A stretch of DNA of 64,000 nucleotides, from NCBI RefSeq assembly GCF_023065955.2, contig NW_026622764.1:44461833-44525832 (forward strand), given 5' to 3'. The stretch's first letter is position 1, and each line of letters begins with the position of its first letter. Of this stretch, positions 1 through 12,000 are shown piece by piece. Position numbers and translations under genes: made by a program. The notes beneath the pieces are model-generated. The model did not search any database. It had not been told where the DNA came from and was given only the letters and a program-made list of their open reading frames with translations. Source of the stretch: Ursus arctos (Eukaryota > Chordata > Mammalia > Carnivora > Ursidae).

Positions 1-724
1 CAGAGGGAGAGTGTGGGGAGAACACTCATCAGGAAAGAAGAAAAAACAAAGAAACAAAAATAAATAATAAAAAAGAAGAGGAAAGAAAAAAAAGCCTAGA
101 GTTAAAAAGAAAAGCAAATGAAGAAAAGAAAAGAAGATTGTGTCTGGAGGCTGGAATAGAGCAGAGGGAGAGTACAAAGATGGCGCCTACTGGTTTTCAT
201 CCCCAGATAGCATACCATCAGGCCCCCAAATGTGTGTTAAATCAGATGCCTGCCCCTCAGGCTGACATCCCGAAGAAACAAGCCTCTTCCTCACAAAGTT
301 TGGATGCCCCACCATTGCCGCTTCTACCCTGGGCCTCAGACAGGTGAGTCTGAGCCTGCAAGCCCTTTCAGAATGGTTTCTTAGATTCCTACAGCCCATG
401 AGTCCCTTGGGCTCAAGCCCTGCTGGTTTTCAAAGCTAGATATTTTGGGCATTTGTCTGTCAGGTGCAGGTCTTAAAAGCTGGGGATGCCCAATGTTGGG
501 TTCAAAGCCTTTGCTCCTCAGGGAGGAGGTCCAGTTTTTGAGTTCCCTCCCGAATGGGCTGCTCCAGAGGGATTGGGTTTATGGCAAGACCATGTTCTAG
601 CATCTTCTGACTGCTAAGGTGTGAGCCTTTCCCTGATATCCTCATGCTCAGAAGTCATTCATTCACATTTGTGGGAGGAGATGAGTCCAGGATCCTCTTA
701 GTTTTCCATCTTGAACGGGACCCA
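1..724 (-). mobile_element. Old L1 5' end (5' UTR and flanking leader), antisense, runs off the left edge
   Basis: Read on the minus strand, this starts near 724 with a GGTCCCGTTCAAGATGG-like start, typical of the 5' end of older mammalian L1 (L1MA/L1M type). It continues through a GC-moderate leader and then a purine/pyrimidine-skewed stretch at 1-180. The plus strand therefore shows the reverse complement, with the CCATCTTGAAC block at 709-719. No ORF1 protein can be read in what is visible, so any coding part lies left of the window or is lost. The family call rests on remembered consensus and has not been computed. The open frames at 138-399 on both strands lie inside this element and are not host genes. 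Confidence 0.55.
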
Positions 725-2001
725 TTCATCTCATAACAAAGTTGAGCAGAAAGACTGCCTAGAGACTCCCTCCCAGCATGTAGAACAGCTGTCTCCCACA
801 TTTACTCTCAGGCAGTATTACCATGGTTACATTTACATGTAAAAAAACATTAAGAGTCTATCTATGAACTTAAAGTGGTAGTTAGAAAGTATTCCACCAA
901 TAGTAATGTCAAAAGAGAATTATGATTCTGGATGATTTTGAAAGAAATGAAAAGATTTTGATAGATTTGCTGAAGCTTTTGAGAGAAGGCATGCATTTTA
1001 ATATATATTTTAAGATCCATGAGAAACTCATAGGAGGGGACGATAGAATATATAAATTTCAAATTAGGAGGAAACAAAAAGTAACAATAATAAAACTTCA
1101 TAACATCATCAAAAGAGAGAGCCTTTCAAGTTGAGTAAATATATAGATGAATAAACCTATAATTTCTTTACTAGGTCTATATCTGAAATAAAAGATACAA
1201 GAATGGTTGAGAATAAGAGATTGTCAAAGATATATGTATTAAGTTCAAACGACTGACAAAGGTGTGAGTTTTAATATCAGACAAAACAAAACATATGGCA
1301 AAAAGTCTTAAATGGGAAAACAGAATTATATAACACACGAACACACTCGCACACACACAGAGGCAGAAGCTGAGAAAGAGAGAGACACAGAGAGATTAAA
1401 ATAACAGATTTAATAGCATAGGTAATTCTGCCCAGTTTCTCATCAATGAACGTATTTTTAAAATGAGCCTCAAATGGGAGACTGACTTACAGTTTTCCAT
1501 TGCTTCTATGTGACCAGTGTAAATATTTTCTATTATTTGAATATACACTTTTAAAAATAGAAAATAGAAGGTGGCTTCTACATGCAAATGAATGACTTCA
1601 TTCTATGCTGATCAGATGCATTGATCTATTCCAACATCATTTTGTATGTTATTAGACTGGAACATTCTTAAAGGATTTTCAAGCAGTACTGACTCATGCT
1701 AGTTTTCATATTACATACTCACCATAGGTTCTAAACTCTGCGTAAGATACCTTATTACTGTATGTGTTTATGTGCACTTTTGAGCCTACACTAGAACACA
1801 CTTTCTTCTCCAATACCCTGCAACATTAAAACAAAAACAAAAACTGATCATGAAAAAGTAATGGTTTCAAAGGAAAACTGCCTAACTGCCAATATCATAA
1901 ATCACTTTAGTTACATTTTCTGATCATGATGGAACTAGATAAATAAATAAATATCAAATTGATTAATAATAAAAGGGAAAATGCAACCTTGACTCCAAAA
2001 A
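725..2001. other. AT-rich stretch with no gene
   Basis: There is no convincing open frame or recognisable repeat here, apart from a short (CA)n/(GA)n-rich patch at about 1333-1396. The small open frames in it (up to 79 codons on the minus strand at 862-1101) have phenylalanine/tyrosine/isoleucine-rich translations typical of AT-rich noncoding DNA. Confidence 0.6.
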
Positions 2002-2019
2002 CATGCACACGGGAGTTTA
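2002..2019. repeat. Target-site duplication of the 2020-2669 L1 (left copy)
   Basis: This 18-bp copy matches 2670-2687 with a single C/T difference, at the CpG in CACGGG. That fits decay of a methylated CpG after insertion. Confidence 0.8.
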
Positions 2020-2669
<650 letters not shown>

Positions 2670-2687
2670 CATGCACATGGGAGTTTA
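2670..2687. repeat. Target-site duplication of the 2020-2669 L1 (right copy)
   Basis: This is the partner of 2002-2019. It marks the 5' truncation point of the minus-strand L1. Confidence 0.8.
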
Positions 2688-3019
2688 ATAATGCCCTTCT
2701 AAGAAATGATTATGTGAAACAGAAAATTAAAGCAGACATTAGAGATTGTTTAAAATGAATTATAGTGTATAAATTTCAAAATCTATGGGAAGTGATATTT
2801 AGAGCAAAATATATTACTTAAATATATTTATTAGGTAATAGAAAAAATACAAATAAAATAAGTTTCAAGTTGGTGAAGACAAAAATACACTGGCAAGTAA
2901 AAAAAAAATACTTGATGATAAAAACTTGGCAGAGGAGATAGCTTTTTTAACTGCTGAAGGGTGGCTGGTGATTAAAAATGTGCTTGTTATGTTCTAAGTG
3001 TAGAAACAAACAGTGTGTC
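2688..3019. other. AT-rich stretch with no feature
   Basis: A/T-rich sequence with no repeat family or open frame that I recognise. Confidence 0.5.
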
Positions 3020-3760
3020 TGTGGCACAGAAATCAAGGAGCAAAGAAAGTGGTGAAACGTGAGGTTGGAGACCGATCATATAGGATATTATAGGCTCAGA
3101 TCTCAAGTTTGGACTTATTCTCAACCATTGAAAACCTAGTGGGTTTTAAGTAGTAAAATTCTATGACATGATTTACTTTTGTATGAGGATTACGTAATTT
3201 GAGGCAAGTAAATCATTTAGGAGGCAACTGTAGTAGTTAAGAGAACTGTTGGAGGCTTGGAATAATGAGCCCACAGAAGAGAAAAGAAGGAGATAGGGGC
3301 GCCTGGGTGGCTCAGTCAGTTATAGCTCTGACTCTTGATTTCAGCTCAGGTCATTATCTCAGGGTTATGAGATCGAGCTCTGCATTGGGTTCAGCATGGG
3401 GTCTGCTTGAGACTCTCTCTCTCCCCCTCTGCTCCTCCCGTTGCTCGCATACTCTCTCTCTCTCCAAATAAATAAAATATCAAAAAAGAAAAGGAGACAG
3501 ACTCAAGACGTACTTTGGAGATAGAGCCAAGAGTAATTGGTGATGGATTAGATGAGAGGTAAGAGGTCAGAAAGGAGAAATCAAGTATGACTGAGTTGGG
3601 GAAAGTGTTTGGATGGACAGTCCCTTTTGTTCTTGATATGTTTATGATACCTAAGAGAGAAGTTGAGATGTCAAGTAGATTTTGAAAATATGAGTCTGGA
3701 TTATAGTAGAGAGTTATGGATGAGAAATATATAAAGTCATAGTAGATATTTAATGCACGT
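3020..3760 (-). repeat. Degraded ancient interspersed repeat (purine-rich orientation), split by a SINE
   Basis: The plus strand is purine-rich, with phrases such as GAGATGTCAAGTAGATTTTG and GGAGGCAACTGTAGTAG. These recur in other mammal-wide repeat copies and, in the opposite orientation, resemble the L2-like segments at 24700-25830 and 37560-38400. The exact family is not assigned. A carnivore SINE at 3296-3487 interrupts it, so the old repeat was there first. Confidence 0.4.
3296..3487 (+). mobile_element. Carnivore tRNA-derived SINE (older subfamily)
   Basis: It begins GGGGCGCCTGGGTGGCTCAG, the tRNA-Lys-like head with the A box. It continues through a degenerate B box (GAGATCGAGCTC) and a CT-rich body to an AAATAAATAAAATA tail. 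An imperfect flanking duplication around GAAAAGAAGGAGA (left) and GAAAAGGAGA (right) is visible. The frame at 3265-3471 lies inside it and is not a gene. Confidence 0.9.
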
Positions 3761-5099
3761 TGATGAATGAATGGGTTTGTGGATACCTTTCTTTACGGTG
3801 ATCACAAATCAGTGAAAGTACTGTCTAATTACTGGAAAAACAACTGGAAGTACATAGTCTATTGTTATTTGGTCTGTTGTATGATAACTGGTCTTTCAGA
3901 GATTTTGACATTCAGCACTCTACTCTTGGGATTCTGTCTGAGGGAATTATACTTACTAGAAGCCAGGGTCAAGTGGGAAATGAAGTGCTATATCAAGATC
4001 TGGGCAAATCCTTAACTTCCAAGTCAGAGCTGTGATAAAAGCTAATTAGCAAACAGTGCTTAAGCCATGAGAACCAAACAAAACTTGTTTCCGTTCGCTT
4101 TCCTGGTGTATGAAATGGGTGGGATTGTGTCAGGATGTTGTACAGCTATTCATAAGAAAGGTTGAGGTAGGAAAATAGTCAAAACAGAGCAGTTGTCTGG
4201 GTAGAAAATCTGCCTAGATAGAATCTGAAAATTGTAATCTGAAAACATGTGGCTAATGACTTCTAAGGCTTTAGTAGTAAAACATGCCTCCAAAGAATAT
4301 TTCAGGCATTGGCCACTCAGGTCAGCAATGACTCCTGCATTGGGGAGCAACCAGTAAAGGGTATGAGGAGAGGTTTTGAACGGAGAAGAAATGAGCCTAA
4401 TGAGACCCCTTCTCTTTTAGGAAGAATCTTTTAAAAAGGTGTTTTTCTGGTTCCATAATAAAAGATGAGAAAGAGAAAGGAATTAAAACACAACCAATTC
4501 CAAATAAAGTGTTAGGAAATACATTTTAAAGTAATGTATAATTAACCTGTCAAATGCTTTACCTCACACATTATTCAAGCAAACAGCTTACAAATATTCC
4601 ATCGACAACGAGATGTAAACTGTTTTGTTGAGAAGGACTTCTTGTAACTATACTTTTAATGTTCTACCTGTATTATGTATTTCTGTTATGATAAATCCTC
4701 AATATATAAGAAATATGAATAGCATTTGAAGTTCATTAGCATAGATGAAATTACAAGGATTATCAATCCCTATTCTTTATGTCATATGTTTGTTATTATC
4801 CTTTATGAAGATAAAATTACCCTTTACAATAAAAGTGACAAAGATAATTCTATAGAACATTTGTTTGGGATGGGAAGGAGTACGAAAGGGTAAGCAATAG
4901 GGAATATTTCTCTGACCAATGACATTTGTGATTCTCATTTTTGAGAATCTTTAAAGATGCTCCAAAATAAAATACAAAGTGCAGATCAACTGACATAAAT
5001 CTTTTCAGGACAGAAAGGTAGGTATTGAACAGAGTCTTACATACACAAACATCTTCACACAAATGATTTTCTTAATATAATGCATGTGTCTCTTTATGA
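3761..5099. other. Unique AT-rich DNA, no gene seen
   Basis: No repeat is recognised. Open frames of 66-82 codons (3767-4015 plus, 4150-4350 minus, 4850-5062 minus) have no domain, no Kozak or splice context and no family resemblance that I can see. Confidence 0.5.
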
Positions 5100-5565
5100 T
5101 CTGCCTGTTATTTTGTCTCAATTCACTTTTCCTTAAATACCTTATGTTCCATTCCAAGTATATTACACAGAGACCTTCCCTGTCCAGCCATTCTGTATAC
5201 GATATTTTTTAAATGTCTCCTAAGAATACCCAGTAAAGGTTTAGGATACCATCCTTGCCCCCCTCACCACTTACCCACTTCATTTTATTTGCCCCCATTT
5301 TGTGTATTCATGAGGATTCTGAAGCTGAGATGTCATCTCTCTTGATCAATCCAGTCTGGGTTAAGAGCCCTTCAGTATATGTCCTTTATACACTGCTTTT
5401 CTTTCAGTTATCCTAATCATCACATGATAGAGCTACCTTGAATTTATATGTCTGTCTTTTTTACTCATCTGCTTTGGGTAGGGACCATATTTTCTAGATC
5501 CTGATATTCTTGGAAACTGACACAGTGTTGGTCACATGGTAGACATGAATGAATATATAAACAAA
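5100..5565 (+). repeat. L2-like LINE 3' end, degraded
   Basis: Running left to right there are decayed echoes of the L2 3' region: an ACCTTCCCTG block, then a GGTAGGGACCATATTTT block, then a GTTGGTCACATGGTAGACA block followed by a TGAATGAATA end. This order of landmarks is characteristic of L2-type 3' ends. No coding capacity remains. Confidence 0.5.
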
Positions 5566-6259
5566 CCATGTTGTTTTTACAGATTTGTCTTAAGAAAAAT
5601 ATAGGGTTTTTTTCTAACTCATTCCACATAGAAAGATGATATATAGATATTTGGTTGGAATGAAAGGAATTAGAATGAAGGACTTAAGACATAATATCTA
5701 TATTCACATATAGTAAAGTATATGTAAACTTTTCAGATATATGATTTCAGATATTTATAAAAATGCTTATATTTTGATATTATATAGACAGATGGTAAGT
5801 ATACAAAATTATTAGTTTATTGTTTACTTGGATATGAATTTCCAATCATATTATTTGTTTTTTTATCATATCAGGAAAAGTCAAAACATGTATTGAAAAA
5901 TGTCCACTGTTATCACCTAGATAAAATAGTCTTTTCATAGAACAGATGCAATTATCAAACAGAATTGAATTCATTATTTTATGCCAATTATCTTTCAACT
6001 TATGAAGCAACTCCTTTTGCTATTGATTTTATTATCCTGATGGTTTGTTTTTCCTCTCTTGGCTTTTAGAACTAGACCCATAATTATTACTCTAATTGCC
6101 ACTCTGTCTTCTATACACACACATACACACACACACATACACCAAGAATTGCAGTAAAAATTGTATATTCTTTTTACATTTGCCTCCTTCTCTTTATATT
6201 CTCCTCTTCATATGCACACCTAGCCTATTTGCCATATGTATATAATGCAGTTGTCTTAC
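5566..6259. other. Unique AT-rich DNA with a short (CA)n
   Basis: No gene is seen. An imperfect (CA)n tract lies at about 6115-6142. Confidence 0.5.
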
Positions 6260-6440
6260 ACTGGGTGTGAAAATATCTGTTGCTAGTATCATTTTTGCCA
6301 CAGACTAGTCAGGTTACCTTAGGCTTGTCATTGAACCTTCTGAATCTGTAAAACAGGGATAATAACAACTCCAATGTCTGTTGTAAGATACCTACTTATA
6401 TAAATGACACTATTGTTCTATTACATAAATATGCATTTTT
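6260..6440 (+). repeat. MIR-like tRNA-derived SINE, degraded
   Basis: The central MIR landmarks are recognisable: a GTCAGGTTACCTTAGGCTTG-type core, then CTGAATCTGTAAAACAGGGA followed by TAATAACAAC, then a GTTGTAAGATACC block. Divergence is high, as expected for an ancient mammal-wide element. Confidence 0.55.
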
Positions 6441-9010
6441 GACAACATTAAAACAGCATTGATTACTGCCCATTGGTGTGTCTGCAACAATTGTGTGATT
6501 CATTAGCTAAAAGAGAGTGTCATAAAAAATCAGCATCTTTCTTGCTACTGGCTAGTTTGAGACAAAATTGAGATGGCAAGAATATATTCTGAGTCTTTCC
6601 CACCTTTTTTATATTTGCTTTCTTCCTATTTCTCTTAAATATAAGGAAACTTATTGCTTTTTCCCAGAACATCTGTATCCAGTTTAAAACATGGGTTCTG
6701 AGGCTATCTACCTGCTTTCCTTTTTTCTTTTGTAATAAAAGTGTTCAAGAAAAAAAAAAAATGCCTGAAATGCCAGCAGGCTTTATTTCCCAAATGATAA
6801 TGATTATTCTATATCCTCTATTAATTTTTCTCACATAGATACACATATAAAAATTAATTAAAGCAGTTTTTTACTTTGGCCAATTAAAAGTACCAAACCT
6901 AGGAAAGAATGTTAGCTAAGTTAAAGCTTCCAATTCGTTCTTCATCTGATTACTAGGTAATTCAATATGACTTTTGTTTTTTCTTTTTTTTGTATGCAGT
7001 GAGCACATTAGAAAAAAGGATTGGAAATTGTGTGAATAGATGTTTTGGCAAAAATGAGATGTTTAATGGAACACTTATCCAGATAATTGTAATTCTCCAA
7101 TCTACTTTTTATGGGTAGATATAGTCTTGGGCAAATGTGCATGAAACAGATACTATGAAGTTGCTCAGGGGTGCTTTGTTTTGTTTTTTTTCCCCCCCTA
7201 TGTTTTTTTATCTGATAAAAAATTGAAATTGAAAATACTTAGAGCAGCAACATAAAGATCTAGTGTTAAATGTCCATAGAACTTACGAAGGAAGCACTCA
7301 CTTATATCCTGTGAACCTTCAGTGGGTATCAGGTATTCCTAAATCAACTAGAGGTCATGGGGCTCAAGTGGAAGCTTTTATATCTAAGCTGTCTGAACCT
7401 GCAGTTTCTTGGGAGACCTTTTAAAAGTGATTCTGAGGTGATTAAATTGCACTTTCAAGAATCTAGAAATGCAGTTTGGATACTCATCTTCTCCAAATAA
7501 GCAAAATAAGTTTAGTCGGGGAGTTTGGCTTCTTTTTCCACCTATGCCTAATGCTCACCAATTAATTATCTGGGCTTCAGCTATGTTCTCATTATATGAG
7601 TGCAGAATCCGTGAGTGAAATTAGTTTTGTTCACTTTTTTTTTTTATCAATATTGTCAGGAAAATTTCTAATGAGTATTTTTCCAGTCACACAAATAGTA
7701 GCATACAGATCAATAAGCATCATGCAATTTGAATATTGAATTCACCCTTTGAAATGGCCTTAGAAAGTTAGCTCATTGATGTGGGAAAGCTTTAATTGCA
7801 GTTGCCCTTAGAGGAACACAAAATCCAAATGTCAAAAGCTCCTTTGCAATTGGGAGAGCAGTGAAGTTAAAATAGCCATGGTCATCAAAGTGCTGAGTTC
7901 AGGAAATTCCAGGAAATCACAAGAGTCTTTTGAAAAGCTAAGAGCAGTTGGGTCAACATTAGCATACATTGTGTGAATTAAGTGCTGCTTTTATTCACTG
8001 TTATGTTCCATTTTTTTAAATGTAAAGATATATTTCAGTTAAAGTGCCAAGATGATAATGCCTAAGAACATTTGAATGGCTCCTCTAATATGCAAGATTA
8101 AAATCAGTTAACAGAGCTAAGTGGGCAGTTTAAGAGTCTAGATTTGAGGCTAGGATGTCAAGGGTGAGGCTATCAAATACATACATAAATCATGAACTTC
8201 TGTGTCTGCAGGTTTCATAGCACCATAGAGCTTAAATCTGTGATAAAAAATGAGCAAAGGAATAATGGCATAATTTAAATTGCTGAGGAGTATAATTTTG
8301 CATTCAGGTGGTAAGATTGGAGTTGTGAAGGTGGTGGAGGGGGAAGAAGTGGGTGACAAAATTTTGACCTGAACTTTCAAAATGATTGTCACTCAGAAGA
8401 TACATAAATTGCTTTTTATTATAATCACTTTTCACATATTGGAAGTTCAATAAATATTAGTGAAATTATTTACAATAGCAATGTAGAGAGAGGAAAAAAA
8501 ATCTTATCCTTCTACCTTGCCTGGGGAACCTGTTACAACAGATAGATTAAACAAACAAAGGTTCATCAATATATATATTTCATATACAAAGGGAGAAACT
8601 GAGGGATGAGTAAACTCAAAAAGATGGCTAGAACTTGAGCTTAAGTACCATCTTCAGCTAAAACAAAGAAAGAAAAGTATGGAGAGGCAAGTTACTGGAA
8701 AGTTACCAGAAATAGTACAGTAAACAAAGGTAAGTTTTATTATGCAGATTTAAGGCTGTACCTTCCATATTGATGAGTAGCTTGTGTTTTAGAGTCATCC
8801 TTCTCCTCCTGGTACAGAGAGAGTGACATGCACACAATTGGAGAGTTCCTTTATAAATGTAAATTTCCCTTGCAAATGGTAGCATACTGTTTCCAGAGCT
8901 TTTCCTGTGTCTGTTTTTCTGAATAATCAGATCAAAATAGTTCTTATGCCAAAAAGGCATATTTTGTGGTGGCATATTCTGGTTTCCTACAGTGATACTA
9001 TCACAACTAA
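6441..9010. other. Unique AT-rich DNA, no gene seen
   Basis: No clear repeats. Poly(T) patches occur at about 6985 and 7635. A repeat-free, less AT-skewed block lies at about 7750-7990 and is raised as a finding. The 90-codon minus-strand frame at 8703-8975 has no recognisable motif. Confidence 0.5.
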
Positions 9011-9014
9011 TACA

Positions 9015-9230
9015 ACTAATATTTATTGAATATTATGATATCCAAGGCCTTATTCTAAATGCCTCATATATGACAATTCATGTAATCTTCACAAAGCTAT
9101 AAAAAATTTATTACTGTTCATATTTTAGAGATGAAGAACTTAGCAAATATAAGATACAAAACTATAAAGTGATAAAGGTCTGTATAGTTCTATAGCTCAT
9201 CCTCTTAGGCATTGTTCTCTGAGATCTAAA
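9015..9230 (-). repeat. MIR-like SINE, antisense, degraded
   Basis: The plus strand shows reverse-complement MIR landmarks in order: AATATTTATTGAATATTATG, then a CAAGGCCTTATTCTAAATGC block, CATGTAATCTTCACA, and ATTTTAGAGATGAAGAA. This is a strongly diverged ancient element. Confidence 0.6.
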
Positions 9231-9363
9231 TTTAAAATAGTCTATTTATTTTATATATTTGCTACTCCAAATAGAGTTCCTAAAGTTAAAAGTTCCTAAC
9301 TTTCAGATTTGAACAATTGAACATTCTTTGTTTCCTGTCAACAGCTTTAATTTCAAGAATTTT

Positions 9364-9490
9364 GATGTGCTTGTGATGAGCGCTGGGTGGTGTATGGAAT
9401 TGTTGAATCACTATATTGTACACCTAAACTAATAGTACACTGTATGTTAACTAACTGGAATTTAAATAAAAACAGAAAACAAAACAAAAA
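9364..9490 (+). mobile_element. Very short L1 3' end insertion
   Basis: The text GATGAGCGCTGGGTGGTGTA through TGTACACCTAAACT to a GGAATTTAAATAAAAA tail matches, in diverged form, the last ~110 bp of the carnivore L1 3' UTR (compare 58382-58480). A short duplication AAGAATTTT at 9355-9363 and 9491-9499 flanks it. This is extreme 5' truncation. Confidence 0.8.
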
Positions 9491-9499
9491 AAGAATTTT

Positions 9500-10997
9500 A
9501 ACTACACTAAATCTTTATAGTTTTTACCTGTAACTGGGTAGGTTTTATTATTTATTTACTTTTTAAATTTTACCACATTAATTAGTATAATTTCTCCTCT
9601 TTGGTGACCACTTAGTCAGAAATTTTAAGGACAGCTTCACCTTCTCTTTAATGAATCTGATTGGTAAATTCAAGGAGGAAAATTAGATATTGCTTCTTCA
9701 TGCAAGAAAGAGAAAAAAAACATGGACATCTGTCCTAAACAACAAAGCAGCACAAGCATGAGCTGTGCATGGTGTAGTAAACAAAACAGAAGACATAATA
9801 TATTCAAGTAAGAGCCAGCAGCATTCAAGACAATAGAAACTATTGTCAATTTTTCTAGTGGATAAAAGTTGCTATGTCAAAAGGCTGATGAAATTATATA
9901 CTGGTCAAGTTAGTACACAGTAATTAATACTTGGGGCCTTTTATACTGAGGCTCACATAAAAACTTGGACATGTTACCGGCACGGCACTTAAAGTCAAGC
10001 AGCAACACTTGGGAGTGTGTTTACCTTCATGTGGCTACAATTTATACTCCACATTAATTGCTAATATTTGTCATTTCACAGTTTATTGATTGGTTGTTCT
10101 TTGTTGCTTATTAAGATACGAGTTGCCAAGTATTTGCCAATACACTCAGTTGTTGAAAGTTAAAAAGAATTCCCTCAGGAAATTGCAGAAAATGTGGCTC
10201 ACAATTATGAAGCTGGGTTTCATTATCTAAAAAGTGGTCTGTGATTTCTAATGACTTTACTTTCCTGTGTTGTGTGTTTTTGTTAGGGTTTTCATATGAA
10301 GTGCCTTGCAACTGTACGTGAATTAAATAACTAACTCAACCTTTCTGTTATTTCTCACTCTTAGTTTTTCTTCATTGTTTAAAATGGCTATTTCCTGGTG
10401 GGCACTAACTCAGTGCTGTTCCCTTCAGTAAGCCTTTATCAAGGGTCCGTCGTTTATGTGGCACTGCATGTCAGACTGTCTATTGCTTTAATTTTTGTTG
10501 TTGTTGTTGTTGTTTTAATCAGACTTACAGCCCTTGGCATTGGTTCATTCTAAAATTCTTTAACAGTATTGTCAAATACCATTTATTTCTTTAGCCATCT
10601 CATCAAATTAAACAAAATGGTTTTCTTTGCACCAGAAATCCATCTTTTAGCAATGTATTCTGAATTAATAATCATATGGTGATAAGACTGTGCATACTCT
10701 TAACACTTTTTCCCTCTTCATTATTAACCATCTAAAAGGATCGTTCCAAAATGCAAACTGTATTTAGATTTAAATACGTTACTTTCCATAAAAAAATCAT
10801 CAGTATTAATCCTGGTATATAGTACATTTCTATTTTCTTCAGTAAGTACAAGAAGTCCAAATCTTCCAGGTCATTCAATATCCCTAAATTTCTATCCTCA
10901 TTTTTTCCCCCTAAGCAGCCTCTAATTTGATTCAGGATCTTACCACTCCCCATCTCAACTCATTAACCTTACCATGGGAAAGCAAAATCCCCCATTG
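9500..10997. other. Unique AT-rich DNA, no gene seen
   Basis: Nothing recognisable except a short (TTG)n at about 10497-10514. Small open frames at 10111-10311 and 10732-10953 (minus) carry no motif. Confidence 0.5.
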
Positions 10998-11413
10998 TAT
11001 AGTTTGTGGGGTCTGCCATAACAAAATACCACAAACTGGGTGGCTTAAACAACAGAACTTTGTGGGGGTTTTTTTGTTGTTGTTTTGTTTTGTTCTTTTT
11101 TTTTTTTTTTCCAATTCTAGATGCTGGAAATCTAAGATCAAGATGTCACCTGGGTTGGTTTCTTCTGAAGCCTCTGTTTTTGGCTTGTAGATGACCATCT
11201 TCTCCCTATGTCTTCACATGGTCTTCTATCTATAACTACCTGTGCTCAAATTTTCCTTTTCTTATAAGGACACTGGTCATATTGGATTAGGACTCACTGT
11301 AATGCCCTCATTTTAACTTAATTACCTCTTTAATGGCCGTTTCTCCAAATACAATCAGATTCTGAGGTACTGGGTGTTAGGAATTATTGGGGGACACAAC
11401 TCAGCCCATTTAC
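10998..11413 (-). mobile_element. MaLR/MLT1-type LTR, antisense
   Basis: The plus strand reads as the reverse complement of a MaLR LTR. It goes from GGGTCTGCCATAACAAAATA and CCACAAACTGGGTGGCTTAA at the left, through TTGGTTTCTTCTGAAGCC, TTCTTATAAGGACACTGGTC and CTTAATTACCTCTTTAATGG, to GGGGGACACAACTCAGCC at the right. A T-rich expansion interrupts it at about 11070-11112. No retroviral internal region is adjacent, so it is a solitary fragment. The three overlapping frames at 10927-11198 are artefacts of this repeat. The exact subfamily is not assigned. Confidence 0.75.
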
Positions 11414-11639
11414 CTCTTTCTAGAGTTCAAATCTAGATTTCTCCAAAGTAACTGCTAACCCCACAGGTGTGTGTTAGTTGGTTTTTAATGGTGGCTTTGG
11501 TAAATAACTGAATACCTCATATACAACAGAGCCTGGCAGTGGTGAACCACAGAGTCTTTGTGCTTTGAGAGATTAACAAGTATTAAAACAATTCAGAACG
11601 TGATAGTTTTTATTATTTATAGGTTTTAGAAATTAGAAT

Positions 11640-12000
11640 ATCTGGCAAGGAAGGGGTGCTTTTTGATAGAGTTCCTAGGATACCTTTTTGAGGTGACTGG
11701 GAAAAGACTTGAATGATGAAGAGCTAACCTCAGAGGAAACAAGTCACTCGGTACAAGGGCCAAGCAAGATGTGTTAGGATGAACATGAAAGTCATTTGGT
11801 AGAGTCCATTGAAGAGGAGAATGGTAGGGGAGAGACTGGACTGTGGATTATGATGGCTGTTTTAGGCTTTGGCAGATTGTTTGGATTTAAATCTAAGTGA
11901 TGGGAAGTTACTGGATGGTTATAAAACGGGAAAAATCTGGTTTACATTTTAAAAAGTCATCCGACCTATGTGTGGGGAATAAACTATAAGGAAACATTAA
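11640..12000 (-). repeat. Ancient purine-rich interspersed repeat, first part
   Basis: The sequence has phrases such as GAGGTGACTGGGAAAAGACTT, a GAAGAGGAGAATGGTAGG run and TTAAAAAGTCATCCGACC. These match, in diverged form, the purine-rich strand of the same mammal-wide repeat seen at 3020-3760 and 48390-48740. Strand and family are tentative. Confidence 0.35.

Noticed and set aside
11070..11190. Phenylalanine/cysteine-rich small frames over a poly(T)
   Set aside because: They are generated by the T-run inside a MaLR-type LTR.
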